In this document: positions 15,391-24,874 of the stretch, piece by piece | Numbering within the stretch: the stretch's first letter is position 1 | Layout of the letters: each line of letters starts with the position of its first letter | DNA from: Neorhizobium sp. SHOUNA12A | Lineage (GTDB): Bacteria > Pseudomonadota > Alphaproteobacteria > Rhizobiales > Rhizobiaceae | Length of the DNA: 59,404 nucleotides | Assembly (NCBI RefSeq): GCF_023006505.1 | Contig: NZ_JALBGV010000034.1 | Coordinates: 1 to 59,404 of the forward strand | Reading direction: 5' to 3' | Position numbers and translations under genes: made by a program | The notes under the pieces: generated by a model | Seen by the model: the letters and a program-made list of their open reading frames with translations, nothing else | Told to the model about the DNA's origin: nothing | Database searches by the model: none

Positions 15391-16554
15391 ATGGTCGAAC
15401 GCAGAATTGAAGCCAAACTCCTGGATCTCGTTGACCACAGCGCTGCTGTCGGCTTACTCGGCCCTCGTTAAGTCGGCAAGACGACGCTGGCCATCGATAT
15501 CGGCAAAACTCGCCCCTCCATATATCTTGATTTGGAATCGGAGACCGATCGAGCCAAGCTGTCCGAACCGGAGCTCTATCTAGCACGTCATGACGACAAG
15601 CTGGTCATCCTCGATGAGGTTCACCGTTTGCCGAACGTATTCCAAGTCCTACGTGGTGTGATCGATCGCAACCGCCGGGCAGGACGGCGCGTCGGCCAAT
15701 TCCTGCTGCTCGGTTCTGCTTCCATCGATCTTCTCAAACAGTCTGGTGAGACGCTCGCCGGCCGCATCGCCTATCTTGAAATGCAGCCTCTCGACGCATT
15801 GGAAGTGTCGGCAGACGCCCTCGATACGCTTTGGCTGCGGGGCGGCTTTCCCGATAGTTTCCTTGCGTCCAGCGACCGTGGGAGCATGCGCTGGAGGCAG
15901 GATTTCATCCGCACGTATCTCGAACGAGATATTCCGCTTCTGGGGCCGCGCATCCCCGCCGAAACGCTGAGACGGTTCTGGACCATGCTGGCACACCACC
16001 AGTCCGGACTCCTCAACGCAGCCGAACTCGCCCGTTCCCTTGGAGTCGATGGCAAGACTGTAGCTTCCTATCTCGATCTTCTCGTCGACCTGCTTCTCGC
16101 GCGCCGCCTTGAACCCTGGCATGCCAATGTCGGTAAGCGGCTGGTCAAATCACCAAAAGTCTATGTAAGGGACAGCGGCATTGCCCATGCGCTTCTTGGA
16201 CTTGGAAGCGCCGAACAACTGCTCGGACATCCAATTGTCGGCTCCAGTTGGGAGGGCTTCGTGATCGAAACACTGATCGCCGCATCGCCTGACGGTACAG
16301 CGGCCAACTTCTACCGTACAGCGGCCGGCGCCGAAATCGATCTGCTGCTGACCCCTCCAGGCCAAAGACCCTGGGCAATAGAGATCAAGCGAAGTCTATC
16401 GCCGAAACTCGAAAAAGGTTTCTACCCCGCTTGTGAGGATCTCCAGCCGCAAAAACGGATCGTTGTCTATCCCGGTGGAGAGGCCTTTCCTCTCTCCAAC
16501 GATGTGACCGCGATGTCGCTCTGGGCCGCCGGCCGCCTTTTGCTTGACCGATAG
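15391..16554 (+). pseudogene. AAA ATPase with DUF4143 domain, stop codon in the Walker A motif
   Basis: From the ATG at 15391 the frame reads VERRIEAKLLDLVDHSAAVG then LLGPR, a TAA at 15469-15471, and VGKTTLAIDIGKTRPSIYLD. The expected P-loop is GPRQVGKTT, so a Gln codon (CAA) has become a stop in the nucleotide-binding loop. The rest is intact: Walker B region KLVILDEVHRLPNVFQVLRG, sensor LLLGSAS, then the DUF4143 part with GRIAYLEMQPL, KSPKVYVRDSGIAHALLGLG and GSSWEGFVIETLI plus the nuclease-like AEIDLLLTPPGQRPWAIEIK. A restart within the frame would lack ATP binding. These orphan ATPases have no firm function. Confidence 0.8.
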
Positions 16555-16775
16555 CAGGATGCTCGTCGGGCGGACAGCATGATCCTCCATCGCGCCAAGC
16601 CCCCCGAATTAAATGGATCCCGCCATGTTTCCGGCGATCTCAAGCGTGGCGGACAGCGGCGCGCATCGCCCCAGCCCCTCCCCTGCCGGCGTCCAACCGC
16701 CGAACGCCTCGCGGTGAACCTCCGCCTCACATGATGTCTGTCGCGGTTGACGGGTGGAACCCGAGCCGTTTACGG
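16555..16775. other. Short stretch with no recognisable gene
   Basis: Joins the ATPase pseudogene to the resolvase remnant. No open frame with plausible composition was recognised. Confidence 0.3.
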
Positions 16776-17138
16776 TCGAACACACAAGCCATGTTTTCCC
16801 TCGAGGTTCCTGGCGCCATTGCTCAGCTCGAACGGGCCTTAATTGCCGAGCGTACCAAGGCCGCAATCAGGGCGACGAAAACTTCCCTGGAAATCCGGGG
16901 CTTCGAGAGCGGCGCCCGAAAGGAATCCAGGCAGTCTCGAAGGCGCGTGAGGCTGCATCTCGACGAACTGAATGCGTCGGCATAAACTTGGCTGTCGACG
17001 GCGCGAGAACTCCGGCCCCAGCACGCGGGGATAGCGCCGTGTGGGTTCTTGGTCGTCGCGGCCACGAACTAAGCGCATGGTCCGTGAAAAGCTTGCCTAC
17101 AGGGAGCTGTTCGTCCGACTATCTCGTCGAGCTCAGGG
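16776..17138 (+). pseudogene. Multiply frameshifted remnant of a serine recombinase
   Basis: Pieces in different frames match the middle of the two intact serine recombinases: MFSLEVPGAIAQLERALIAE at 16791, GNPGLRERRPKGIQAVSKAR, VWVLGRRGHELS and a final LSRRAQ-type end. The catalytic Ser region is missing. It shows that this recombinase family was present at least three times in this replicon. Confidence 0.7.
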
Positions 17139-17747
17139 AGAAAGTTGGCGGCTTTAAAGTGCGTGGTAGTTCCTCCTCAATGCCGCCGAGCAGGATCCGT
17201 TTCAGCCGACGCCATAATGCATTCCCACTTTCTTGAAGACCGTGCGCGCCAGTTGCTCTCCACAGCGTCGCCATCGGGAGTGATTTCGGCAATCCTGTTC
17301 CGCCCACGAAACCCTGACAGCTGTCAGGGTTTTCGCGTAGTCCCGATTCTCATCACCGTTCATCCTACCTTGCGTCCGTTCTCGCCAGCCACACTCAGGA
17401 GCGCCATCAGCATCGGTCCGAGTGAAAATTCGCCCCGTGCCGTCTTGCGTGTCAGGTCTCGGAGATATCCACCTCTTATCGATGGTAGTACACACGACTC
17501 AGCCGAGGTGGACTCTCCCTCCCTGTACTCCCGACGATCAATGGGAGGAACTGCAGCGACAAGCGCTATTGCGCGCAGACAGCCCCCTATCGGCAGTTTT
17601 TCCTGCTCGGCTCCCTGAGAAAGAGGCGAGGCTCTTGGCCGGATCAGCGGTCGCCACTCGGCTGGCCCCTTTAATGTCTGCCGTGCCAGAAGAGCGCTTG
17701 CCGTTCCTTCACAATAACCGGGTACGGTGATACCGCGTCCGATTGGC
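17139..17747. other. ~600-bp region without a recognisable gene, with a long palindrome
   Basis: Open frames exist on both strands (for example 17145-17618 plus) but their residue composition is irregular and none resembles a known family. The only distinct signal is the 24-bp palindrome at 17309-17332. It separates the mobile island from the catabolic block. Confidence 0.35.
17309..17332. repeat. Perfect 24-bp palindrome
   Basis: The 20-bp core ACCCTGACAGCTGTCAGGGT is perfectly self-complementary and the symmetry extends two bases further on each side (AA...TT). No spacer. Perfect symmetry of this length without a run of T on either side is more like a protein-binding site than a terminator. 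Confidence 0.6.
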
Positions 17748-19349
17748 TCAAGGACTACGAATTATATCAGAGGCTTTTTCGGCGATCATGATGGTCGGTA
17801 TGTTGGTATTTCCGCCGGGCTCTTCCGGCATGACCGAGGCGTCGACGACGCGCAGGCCTTCGACGCCATGCACCTTGAGCTCGGGGTCGACCACGCTCTC
17901 CGACACGACGCCCATAGCGCAGGTTCCCAACGCGTGCTGGCGTACCAGTGCCGTCCCGCGGATAACAGCTTCGAGGTCGCCGTCCGTCTTCACGTCCCTG
18001 CCTGGAAACATCTCGTCTTCGATCAGGTTCTTTTGTTGGCCAGAATTATAGATCTCGCGCGTCAGTCGCATAGCCTTGATCATATTGTCCATATCGGTAC
18101 GATCGGTAAGGAGATTGAACTGAATGCGAGGGGAGGCCTCAGGGTCTGCGGATCCGAGCTTTACCCAGCCTCGCGAACGTGGATAGAGGGTTCCGACACG
18201 CGCCGTGAAAGAATGGATAGCCGGCGGGGTGACACCTGGAAACCAGAACTTTGCGTCATTGGCTACCGAAGAGCAGACCAGTTGCACATCCGGACGGTCG
18301 AGATGTGGCTCGGTCCTGGCGAAGATTACTGCGGCAGCGCCGTTGTTGGTAAATGGGCCATTGCGAAAGAGATGCCAGCGCGCGCCTGAGACGACCGCAC
18401 GGTCGAGCCGGAGCTGCTCCAGGAACGTGCCCCGGCTCTTCGCCTTGAAGATCGCCAGCATGTTCGGATGCTCGGAAAGGTTCTGTCCAACACCCGGCAG
18501 ATCGTGGATCGCCTCTATGCCGACTTCCCGTAGATGATCTGCCGGCCCTATGCCCGACAGCATCAGCATTTGTGGTGACTTGTAGGGTCCCGCGGACAGT
18601 ATCACTTCGCGATCGGCCCACGCTTTCCGAAGCTCGCTGTTCCGCTTGTATTCGATACCGATCGCGCGGCCATTTTCGATCAGGACCCGGCGCAAGACGG
18701 CCGAGGTCTCGATCGTCAGGTTGGCGCGGGAAACGGCCGGCAGGAGATAGGTCTTGGCGGTGCTCTGGCGCACGCCGTCGCCGACCGCGAGCTCGATCTT
18801 GCTGATACCTTCCGTATCGGCGCCGTTGTAATCATCCCGTTCGGGGAGACCACGCGTGACGGCGGCATCGCGCAGGGCGTCATAGAGCATCTGGGGGTGT
18901 CGGGTCTGGCAAACCTTGACGGGCCCTTCCGCGCCGTGGAATTCGCCTGCTCCGCGCCAACTGTTTTCGAGCCGCTTGAAATAGGGGAGCACATCCCGAT
19001 AGCTCCATCCCTCGGCGCCGCTCTGGCGCCAGGTGTCGTAGTCGCGTGGATGGCCGCGGGCGAAGATCATCCCGTTGATCATCGATGTGCCGCCCAGCGC
19101 ACGACCTCGACGCAGGAGGATACGACGGCCGTTCAGACCCGGCTCCGGCTCGGTTTGGAACTGCCACGTATATCGCTTGTTGAACGACATCATGTAAAAG
19201 GCGATCGGCATCTGAAGCCAGGGATGGCGAGCTCGCCTCCCCGCCTCGACGAGCAGGACACGTGTCGTCCCGTCTTCAGTGAGCCGGTTGGCAAGCACGC
19301 AGCCCGCCGAGCCCGCACCGACAATAATATAATCATAATTGGCGGTCAT
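17748..19349 (-). CDS. GMC family FAD-dependent oxidoreductase (choline/alcohol dehydrogenase type)
   Basis: 533 aa from the ATG at 19349 (a longer frame to 19457 overlaps the upstream gene and is unlikely). The FAD-binding Rossmann motif is [23 protein letters not shown] signature 1 is seen in [20 protein letters not shown] and signature 2 in [20 protein letters not shown]. The catalytic His lies in [14 protein letters not shown] and the C-terminal flavin segment is [20 protein letters not shown]. These enzymes oxidise primary alcohols to aldehydes. It is the last gene of a minus-strand run with a Bug binding protein and an aldehyde dehydrogenase, so alcohol to aldehyde to acid oxidation of an imported compound is a natural reading. 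Confidence 0.85.
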   Translation of the reverse strand: MTANYDYIIVGAGSAGCVLANRLTEDGTTRVLLVEAGRRARHPWLQMPIAFYMMSFNKRYTWQFQTEPEPGLNGRRILLRRGRALGGTSMINGMIFARGHPRDYDTWRQSGAEGWSYRDVLPYFKRLENSWRGAGEFHGAEGPVKVCQTRHPQMLYDALRDAAVTRGLPERDDYNGADTEGISKIELAVGDGVRQSTAKTYLLPAVSRANLTIETSAVLRRVLIENGRAIGIEYKRNSELRKAWADREVILSAGPYKSPQMLMLSGIGPADHLREVGIEAIHDLPGVGQNLSEHPNMLAIFKAKSRGTFLEQLRLDRAVVSGARWHLFRNGPFTNNGAAAVIFARTEPHLDRPDVQLVCSSVANDAKFWFPGVTPPAIHSFTARVGTLYPRSRGWVKLGSADPEASPRIQFNLLTDRTDMDNMIKAMRLTREIYNSGQQKNLIEDEMFPGRDVKTDGDLEAVIRGTALVRQHALGTCAMGVVSESVVDPELKVHGVEGLRVVDASVMPEEPGGNTNIPTIMIAEKASDIIRSP

Positions 19350-19416
19350 GCTTGTGTTCTGGCCCTTCGAGGGAATTGGCTCCCGCGCCGAGTGCGAGAG
19401 CAAGGCGCATGGCTGG

Positions 19417-20379
19417 TCAGCCGGCCGGGGGTATCTTGGCGATCCGGATGAATTCACGCCACTCGTCGATCGCCTTGATCAGCATCTGCTGGGAGTTTTC
19501 GGGAGAATTTGCCCATGGATCGCCGCCGGAATCGTTGAGAAACTTGATCGTATCGGGCTGCTTCAAAGCGCTTTCGAACCAGCTGTTGATCTTGTCCACG
19601 ATGGATTTCGGCGTGCCAGCCGGAACGGCTGCCGAGAACCAGGTCGTCACGTCGATCGGCAGTCCCTTTTCCGTGAGCGTCGGAATGTCCGGGATCGAGG
19701 CAAGCCGCTCGGCACTGGCAACGGCCAGCACGCGCAGGCGACCTTCGCGCTGTTGTGCCAGCGAAAATACCGGGTCCAGCGTTCCGAACAGGAGCCGGCC
19801 GGACAGGAGATCGTTCAGAGACGCCGCAGCGGATTCGTATTTCACCTGAACGGTATCTAGCTTGGCGGCCTGCTTGTAGAGTTCGCCGAGAACCATGCCG
19901 GAATTGGCAGCCGCGGCGTAGGAGGCCTTGTCGCCCGCGGCTTTCAGCTTTTCGGTAAGCTGCTCAAGCGTGTTGATGTCGCTCCTGGCATCCACGACAA
20001 TCATGAACGCCTGCCGATTGATGGTCGCGACCATCTGCAAGTCTTTGGCGACATCGATCGGCGGCTGCTTGAAACGCGACATGATCGAGGCGATCGTAGT
20101 GCCTGCATCCATCAGGATGGTATGGCCGTCAGCCGCCGAGCGCGCCACGAATTGGGTGCCTATGCTGCCGGCCGCGCCCGGCTTATTTTCCACAACGATC
20201 GTGGCGCCTGGAGCCTGAGACTTGATCTTTTCGGCCATGAAGCGGACGAGGATATCTGCGCCGCTTCCCGCCGGGAAAGTGCAGATGATGCGAATGTCCT
20301 TGCTTGGATAGTCCTGCGCCTGGGCTCCAAGCGGCATTGCCGCGGCAAACGCCAGCGCGATAAAAGTTCTGCGAAACAT
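19417..20379 (-). CDS. Bug/TctC-type tripartite tricarboxylate transporter solute-binding protein
   Basis: 320 aa from the ATG at 20379, preceded by GGGAGGAGAGG. A signal peptide (FRRTFIALAFAAAMPLGAQA) leads into DYPSKDIRIICTFPAGSGAD, the typical Bug start, followed by IVVENKPGAAGSIGTQFVAR and GHTILM. Bug proteins bind carboxylates or small neutral molecules in the periplasm. No TctA/TctB membrane partner is in the window, which is common for this family. Located between an aldehyde dehydrogenase and a GMC oxidoreductase in the same direction. Confidence 0.85.
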   Translation of the reverse strand: MFRRTFIALAFAAAMPLGAQAQDYPSKDIRIICTFPAGSGADILVRFMAEKIKSQAPGATIVVENKPGAAGSIGTQFVARSAADGHTILMDAGTTIASIMSRFKQPPIDVAKDLQMVATINRQAFMIVVDARSDINTLEQLTEKLKAAGDKASYAAAANSGMVLGELYKQAAKLDTVQVKYESAAASLNDLLSGRLLFGTLDPVFSLAQQREGRLRVLAVASAERLASIPDIPTLTEKGLPIDVTTWFSAAVPAGTPKSIVDKINSWFESALKQPDTIKFLNDSGGDPWANSPENSQQMLIKAIDEWREFIRIAKIPPAG

Positions 20380-20519
20380 CGTCCTCTCCTCCCTTTGTCG
20401 GCCGTAAGAAGCCGACATGACACTCTGACCGGCGTCTCATTGCAGTTCATCGGCACGACCTCCGCCGCCGTACCGAAGCCAAGGGGCTTCATGCCCCGCA
20501 TCCGTCCAAGCCGCGTGGC

Positions 20520-22016
20520 TCAGAGCGCCATCGCCACCGACTTCAGCTCCGTGTAGGCTTCGATGCCCTCACGCCCCAGTTCCCGCCCCCAGCCCGATTG
20601 CTTGAAGCCGCCGAACGGCAAGGCCGGGTCCAGCCCACCGCCATTGACGCGTACCGTGCCGGCCTTGAGTTTTTTGGCCATTTTGTGTGCAGTCGAAAGG
20701 TTCTGGGTCCATATGACCGCACCGAGGCCGTAACTCGTCGCGTTCGCCGCGCGCGCGATGCGGTCGAGATCAGCTTCGTCATAGGACATGGCGCAGAGTA
20801 CCGGTCCGAAGATTTCCTGCTGCACGACATCCATGTCCTGCCGCGTTCCCGTCAGAACCGTCGGCTGGATGAAATAGCCCTCGCTGCCGATCCGGCCGCC
20901 GCCGGCGCGGATCTCCGCGCCCTGATTCTGGCCTGACGCGATAAACCCGGAAATTCGCTCGAGTTGCTCCTGCGAAACGACCGGCCCCATTTGCGTCAAA
21001 GCCGCTAGACCGGCGCCGACACGAATTTCGCTTGCCCGCCGCGACACGCCGTCCACCAGTCTCTCGAAAACGTCCCGATGGGCATAAAGCCTGGAGCCTG
21101 CATTGCAGATCTGGCCGGCGTTGGAAAAGATCGATCGGGATGCGCCCTCGATCGCCCGGTCGATATCGGCGTCCGGGAAAACGATGACCGGCGTCTTGCC
21201 GCCAAGCTCGAGCGTAACGCGCTTAAAGTCGGCGGCGGCGGCCCTGATGATGAGGCGCCCGACCTCCGTCGAACCAGTGAACGTCACCTTGTCAATACCC
21301 GGATGCGCCGTCATGGCCGCGCCCGCGGTCTCGCCGAAGCCGGTCAAAATATTAACGACGCCATCTGGAAAGCCGACGTCGAGAATGAGCTGGCCAAGTC
21401 TCAGGGTCGTCAATGGCGTCTGTTCGGCTGGCTTCAACACCACGGTGCAACCAGCCGCAAGCGCAGGCGCAATCTTGGACACCGCCATCATCAGCGGCGC
21501 ATTCCAGGGGGTGATCGATCCGACGACGCCGACTGGCTCCCGTGTCGTATAGGCATGCCAGGTGCCGGGGTTGGAAATCGAGATGGATTCACCGTTCAGC
21601 TTGGTGCACCAACCCGCGAAATAACGCAGGACCTCGATCGAGTGCGGCAGATCGACCAATTTCGCATCATTCAGCGGCTTGCCGTTGTCCAGCGTCTCGA
21701 TGAATGCGAATTCCTCTGCATGGGCTTCCAGCGCATCCGCAAGCTTCCAGATGAGCTTCGCCCGCGCCGCTGGCGCCACCTGCGACCAATGGCCATCGTC
21801 GAAGGCGCGGCGGGCCGCCGTTACAGCCAGATCGACATCGACTGCCTCAGCCGCGGCGATGTCCGCCAGCGGACTACCATCGGCGGGGTTGTAGGTGGAA
21901 AATGTCCTGTGCGATGCGGCAGAAACCCATTTGCCGTCGATCAGCAGCCTGTGAGGGCCGCGGATGAATTCGCTCACAGCAGCAGGGATCGCCGCCATCG
22001 AAACGTTGACGCTCAT
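20520..22016 (-). CDS. NAD(P)-dependent aldehyde dehydrogenase
   Basis: 498 aa, full family length. The cofactor-binding segment GVVGSITPWNAPLMMAVSKI, the Gly-rich VTFTGSTEVGR, the general-base Glu in RVTLELGGKTPVIVF and the nucleophile Cys in FSNAGQICNAGSRLYAH are all present. It ends with the usual PFGGFKQSGWGRELGREGIE. It should oxidise an aldehyde to the acid with NAD+, probably the product of the GMC enzyme downstream. First gene of the minus-strand run; divergent from the hydroxyisobutyrate-type dehydrogenase, with a 138-bp shared spacer. Confidence 0.9.
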   Translation of the reverse strand: MSVNVSMAAIPAAVSEFIRGPHRLLIDGKWVSAASHRTFSTYNPADGSPLADIAAAEAVDVDLAVTAARRAFDDGHWSQVAPAARAKLIWKLADALEAHAEEFAFIETLDNGKPLNDAKLVDLPHSIEVLRYFAGWCTKLNGESISISNPGTWHAYTTREPVGVVGSITPWNAPLMMAVSKIAPALAAGCTVVLKPAEQTPLTTLRLGQLILDVGFPDGVVNILTGFGETAGAAMTAHPGIDKVTFTGSTEVGRLIIRAAAADFKRVTLELGGKTPVIVFPDADIDRAIEGASRSIFSNAGQICNAGSRLYAHRDVFERLVDGVSRRASEIRVGAGLAALTQMGPVVSQEQLERISGFIASGQNQGAEIRAGGGRIGSEGYFIQPTVLTGTRQDMDVVQQEIFGPVLCAMSYDEADLDRIARAANATSYGLGAVIWTQNLSTAHKMAKKLKAGTVRVNGGGLDPALPFGGFKQSGWGRELGREGIEAYTELKSVAMAL

Positions 22017-22154
22017 GCCTCCTCCTCCTCCTCGCCACTCCAGCCGGGGTGCTCCTACGCGAGTATCAGGCGACCTTAGTGTTCATTATGGACAAACGCA
22101 ATCCATCATCGTAAAAATCCTGAGGCTGAAGGATCATCGCGACGGGAGGGAAAC

Positions 22155-23066
22155 GTGGCAGATCGCATTATCGGATTTATCGGGCTCGGCAACATGGGCT
22201 CGCATATGGCCAGGCATTTGGTGAAAGCCGGATACGAGGTTCTGGCCTATGATATCGACCCGGAAAAACGAACAGCCTTTGCCCGGGAAAATGGAACGGT
22301 GGCTGCCGAGACGCCAGCCGACCTCGCTCCAGCGTCGGTCATCCTGACCATGGTGCCGACCGGTGCCGTCGTGCGTGCGGTGCTGAACGAAGGCGGCGAA
22401 AAAAGTCTCCTCACAGGCCTTAGACCTGGCAGTCTCGTCATCGACACGACGTCTTCGCCACCCAAAAGCACGCGCGAACTCGGCGCCGATCTTGCGCACC
22501 ACGGCCTGCTTTTGATTGATGCGCCGGTCTCCGGCGGCTGGATGGGCGCACGCGATGCTAACCTGGTCTTCATGATGGGCGGCGATAGCGAAGCGGCCAT
22601 CGAGCGCGCGGCGACGGTGCTTTCGCACCTCGGCAAGCAGATATTCCGGCTTGGCAAACTCGGTTCCGGCCATGTGATGAAGGCGATGAACAACTACGTC
22701 TCGGCTGCAGCCTATGTCGGAGCCTGCGAGGCGCTCATTATCGGCCAGCAGTATGGGCTGGATCCTGCTATGATGGTGGACGTTTTCAACGTCTCAACCG
22801 CACGCAGCTTCGCCACGGAAACATCCATCCGCCGCATCATCGCGGGAAATGAGAGCCGCAATTTCGCGCTCGACCTCTTCACCAAGGATATAAGGATCGC
22901 CGTCGACCTTGCCGACGCCAAAGCCGTGAAGGCGACGCTGACACATGCAGTTCTCCACCGCATGGTCGAGGCACGCGATGCGATCGGCGGCCATGGTGAT
23001 CACACCAAGGCTTATGCCTTCTGGGCATCCGAGGTAGGAGAGGACAATGACCGACGAGACGCATGA
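22155..23066 (+). CDS. 3-hydroxyisobutyrate dehydrogenase-family NAD(P)-dependent oxidoreductase
   Basis: 303 aa, GTG start after GGGAGGGAAAC. The NAD-binding motif is IIGFIGLGNMGSHMARHLVK. The substrate-binding signature is LLIDAPVSGGWMGARDANLV and the catalytic Lys lies in KLGSGHVMKAMNNYVSAAAY. The C-terminal helix has NFALDLFTKDIRIAVDLA. The family includes hydroxyisobutyrate, tartronate-semialdehyde and sulfolactaldehyde reductases, so the exact substrate is open. It overlaps a truncated GMC gene at its end, so a longer catabolic operon once continued to the right. Confidence 0.85.
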   Translation: MADRIIGFIGLGNMGSHMARHLVKAGYEVLAYDIDPEKRTAFARENGTVAAETPADLAPASVILTMVPTGAVVRAVLNEGGEKSLLTGLRPGSLVIDTTSSPPKSTRELGADLAHHGLLLIDAPVSGGWMGARDANLVFMMGGDSEAAIERAATVLSHLGKQIFRLGKLGSGHVMKAMNNYVSAAAYVGACEALIIGQQYGLDPAMMVDVFNVSTARSFATETSIRRIIAGNESRNFALDLFTKDIRIAVDLADAKAVKATLTHAVLHRMVEARDAIGGHGDHTKAYAFWASEVGEDNDRRDA

Positions 23067-23235
23067 GGTCGACATCATCGTCGCCGGGGCCGGCAGCGCC
23101 GGATGCGTCGCCGCAGGGCGATTGAGCGAGGTCAGCGGATTGAAGGTCGCGCTTGTCGATGCCGGTAAGAAGGACAGCCTGCGCCGGACGAAGATACCGG
23201 CTACCGTGCTGAAAACCATCGCCCATCCGCGCTAA
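23047..23235 (+). pseudogene. N-terminal fragment of a second GMC oxidoreductase
   Basis: Begins with [20 protein letters not shown], the FAD-binding motif, and continues ~60 residues to a stop where the sequence jumps to integrase DNA. Full-length GMC enzymes have ~530 residues, so about 90 percent is lost. The start overlaps the upstream dehydrogenase end by 20 bases, indicating former translational coupling. Confidence 0.8.
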
Positions 23236-23330
23236 GATCGCCAAGGGTCCCCTGTTCCGTCGCGTCACAGGAAAGGGCAAGGATGTCGGCCCGGACCACT
23301 TCAACGACAAGCAGGTCGCTCGCATTCGGC
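23234..23330 (+). pseudogene. Integrase fragment at a deletion junction
   Basis: Reads KIAKGPLFRRVTGKGKDVGP then DHFNDKQVARI, matching KFAKLAHGPLFRRVTGQGKA of the integrase at 4128 (residues ~265-300). It lies exactly between the cut GMC gene and the cut glutamate dehydrogenase, so an integrase-bearing element probably mediated the deletion. Confidence 0.75.
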
Positions 23331-23735
23331 GGCAAGGCCAGCACGGCTGTCTGGATCAGAGGAAGCATCCGCGAACCCCAGGATATTTCCGGTCCTCAAC
23401 TGATGTCGCTTCACCGCCTCAACGTCGAGCGCATGCTCGTTCCAGATGTGGCCGTCACGTTCCACAATGCAATCAGCGGTCGAGTGAGGATCATAGCGGA
23501 TCCCTCCTTTCGCGAGCTCCACATGTTCGCTCCGGACTGACCGCCATCCTGTGAAGCTGAACATTCTCCCGCGAAGTCGGACGCCGAAGCGGACGGTATA
23601 TGTGGAATTGCAGGCGCGTATTCTCTCTTCAAGACCGTCGGCCAGATCGAGATGTCGACATGCGCAGGTGATATAGCTCTCCACTGACTGAAGAAAGCTA
23701 TGTTCGTCGGCTTCAGGATTTGACATTATCGACAC
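23325..23735 (-). pseudogene. Internally deleted Glu/Leu/Phe/Val dehydrogenase
   Basis: The start reads SFLQSVESYITCACRHLDLA, CNSTYTVRFGVRLRG and LAKGGIRYDPH, the N-terminal dimerisation and substrate region of glutamate dehydrogenases. It then jumps to IVERDGHIWNEHALDVEAVK and RTGNILGF, which belongs to the NAD-binding domain, so roughly 130-150 residues including the catalytic Lys are missing. The C-terminal part is lost at the integrase junction. It is the last cistron of the minus-strand operon that begins with the M24 protein. Confidence 0.65.
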
Positions 23736-23767
23736 TCGTCAACCTGGAGTGGTCTTATCCCGTGACT

Positions 23768-24769
23768 TCAAGGATCAGAGTTTCGGCAATAGGGCTCAGG
23801 GTGAGCCTTTGTGGCTGTATTGAAGAGATCCATGTCGACATTACCACCGGAAGCGATGACGACGACACGATCCGAGCCTTGCAGAGAGGGTGAATAAAGT
23901 GCAGCTGCAAGCGCGACCGAGCCGCCGGGCTCGAGAACTAGCTTGAAATGCTCGAACGCCACACGCATGGCACTCATGACCTGTCTCTCACTGACGACGA
24001 GACCATTGCCACAGAGACGCTGCATGATGGGAAATGTGAGAGCTCCGGGCGTGGAGGTGACAATGGAGTCACAAATTGACGAGAACTCGCTGCTATTCGC
24101 AACGCGCTCTCCGGCCGCCAGAGATCTCGCAGAGTCGTCAAAATGTTCGGGCTCACAAGTGCGTACAACGAAGCCTGGTGCAGTTTTTTCCAACGCCAGG
24201 GCAACACCTGACGTCAGCCCTCCTCCTCCACACGGCACCAGGACGTCGCAAGCGTGGATTCCTTCCTGCTCCATCTGCTTGCCCAATTCGAGCCCGATCG
24301 TCCCCTGCCCTGCAATGACCTCCGGATCGTCGTATGGCTTGATGAGGTTCAGCCCTCGATTGCGGGAAAGCTCAATCCCGATCGCGTCTCGATCGTCCTT
24401 GTAGCGGTTGTAAACCACAACGTCTGCGCCGTACGCTCGCGTATTTTCCAACTTTGTTCTCGGTGCATCGTCCGGCATCACGATCGTTGCTGGTATGCCG
24501 TGCATTTGTGCCGCAAGAGCGACCCCTTGTGCGTGATTGCCGGATGAAAAAGCAACGACACCACGCTTCCGTTCTGCGTGAGAAAACGCCGAAATGGCTG
24601 ACCAAGCGCCACGAAATTTGAACGAGCCGGTCAGCTGCAGACACTCAGCCTTGACATAAATCCGGCGTCCAGCGGCCGCATTCAACAGCGGTGAGTGCAG
24701 TAAGGGAGTACAACGCACCTTCCCGCCGGCCCGGATCGACGCTGCGCGGATCATATGAAAATCTGTCAT
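23768..24769 (-). CDS. PLP-dependent threonine/serine dehydratase-like enzyme
   Basis: 333 aa, fold type II. The PLP-binding Lys is in ECLQLTGSFKFRGAWSAISA and the phosphate-binding Gly loop is VLVPCGGGGLTSGVALAL. The substrate Ser/Asn loop is VVAFSSGNHAQGVALAAQMH. There is no C-terminal regulatory ACT domain, so it is a catabolic-type dehydratase of a serine, threonine or hydroxy-amino acid (hydroxyectoine-cluster EutB and threo-3-hydroxyaspartate ammonia-lyase have the same layout). The reaction would yield a 2-oxoacid plus ammonia via an enamine, the substrate type handled by the RidA-like protein at 33992. Confidence 0.85.
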   Translation of the reverse strand: MTDFHMIRAASIRAGGKVRCTPLLHSPLLNAAAGRRIYVKAECLQLTGSFKFRGAWSAISAFSHAERKRGVVAFSSGNHAQGVALAAQMHGIPATIVMPDDAPRTKLENTRAYGADVVVYNRYKDDRDAIGIELSRNRGLNLIKPYDDPEVIAGQGTIGLELGKQMEQEGIHACDVLVPCGGGGLTSGVALALEKTAPGFVVRTCEPEHFDDSARSLAAGERVANSSEFSSICDSIVTSTPGALTFPIMQRLCGNGLVVSERQVMSAMRVAFEHFKLVLEPGGSVALAAALYSPSLQGSDRVVVIASGGNVDMDLFNTATKAHPEPYCRNSDP

Positions 24770-24874
24770 TTTAACAATCCAGTTCGGTGCTGGGCATGAG
24801 ATCGTGCCTCAGCAAATGCGGCGCGAGCAATCTGGATAGCAGATCTGCTTCACGGGCTTCCTTGCCAATGTTGT

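Noticed and set aside
17139..17747. Open frames on both strands as genes
   Set aside because: Irregular residue composition, no motif and no ribosome site; treated as non-coding or degenerate.
19349..19457. N-terminal extension of the GMC oxidoreductase
   Set aside because: Would overlap the upstream binding-protein gene, and the FAD motif starts only a few residues after the ATG at 19349.
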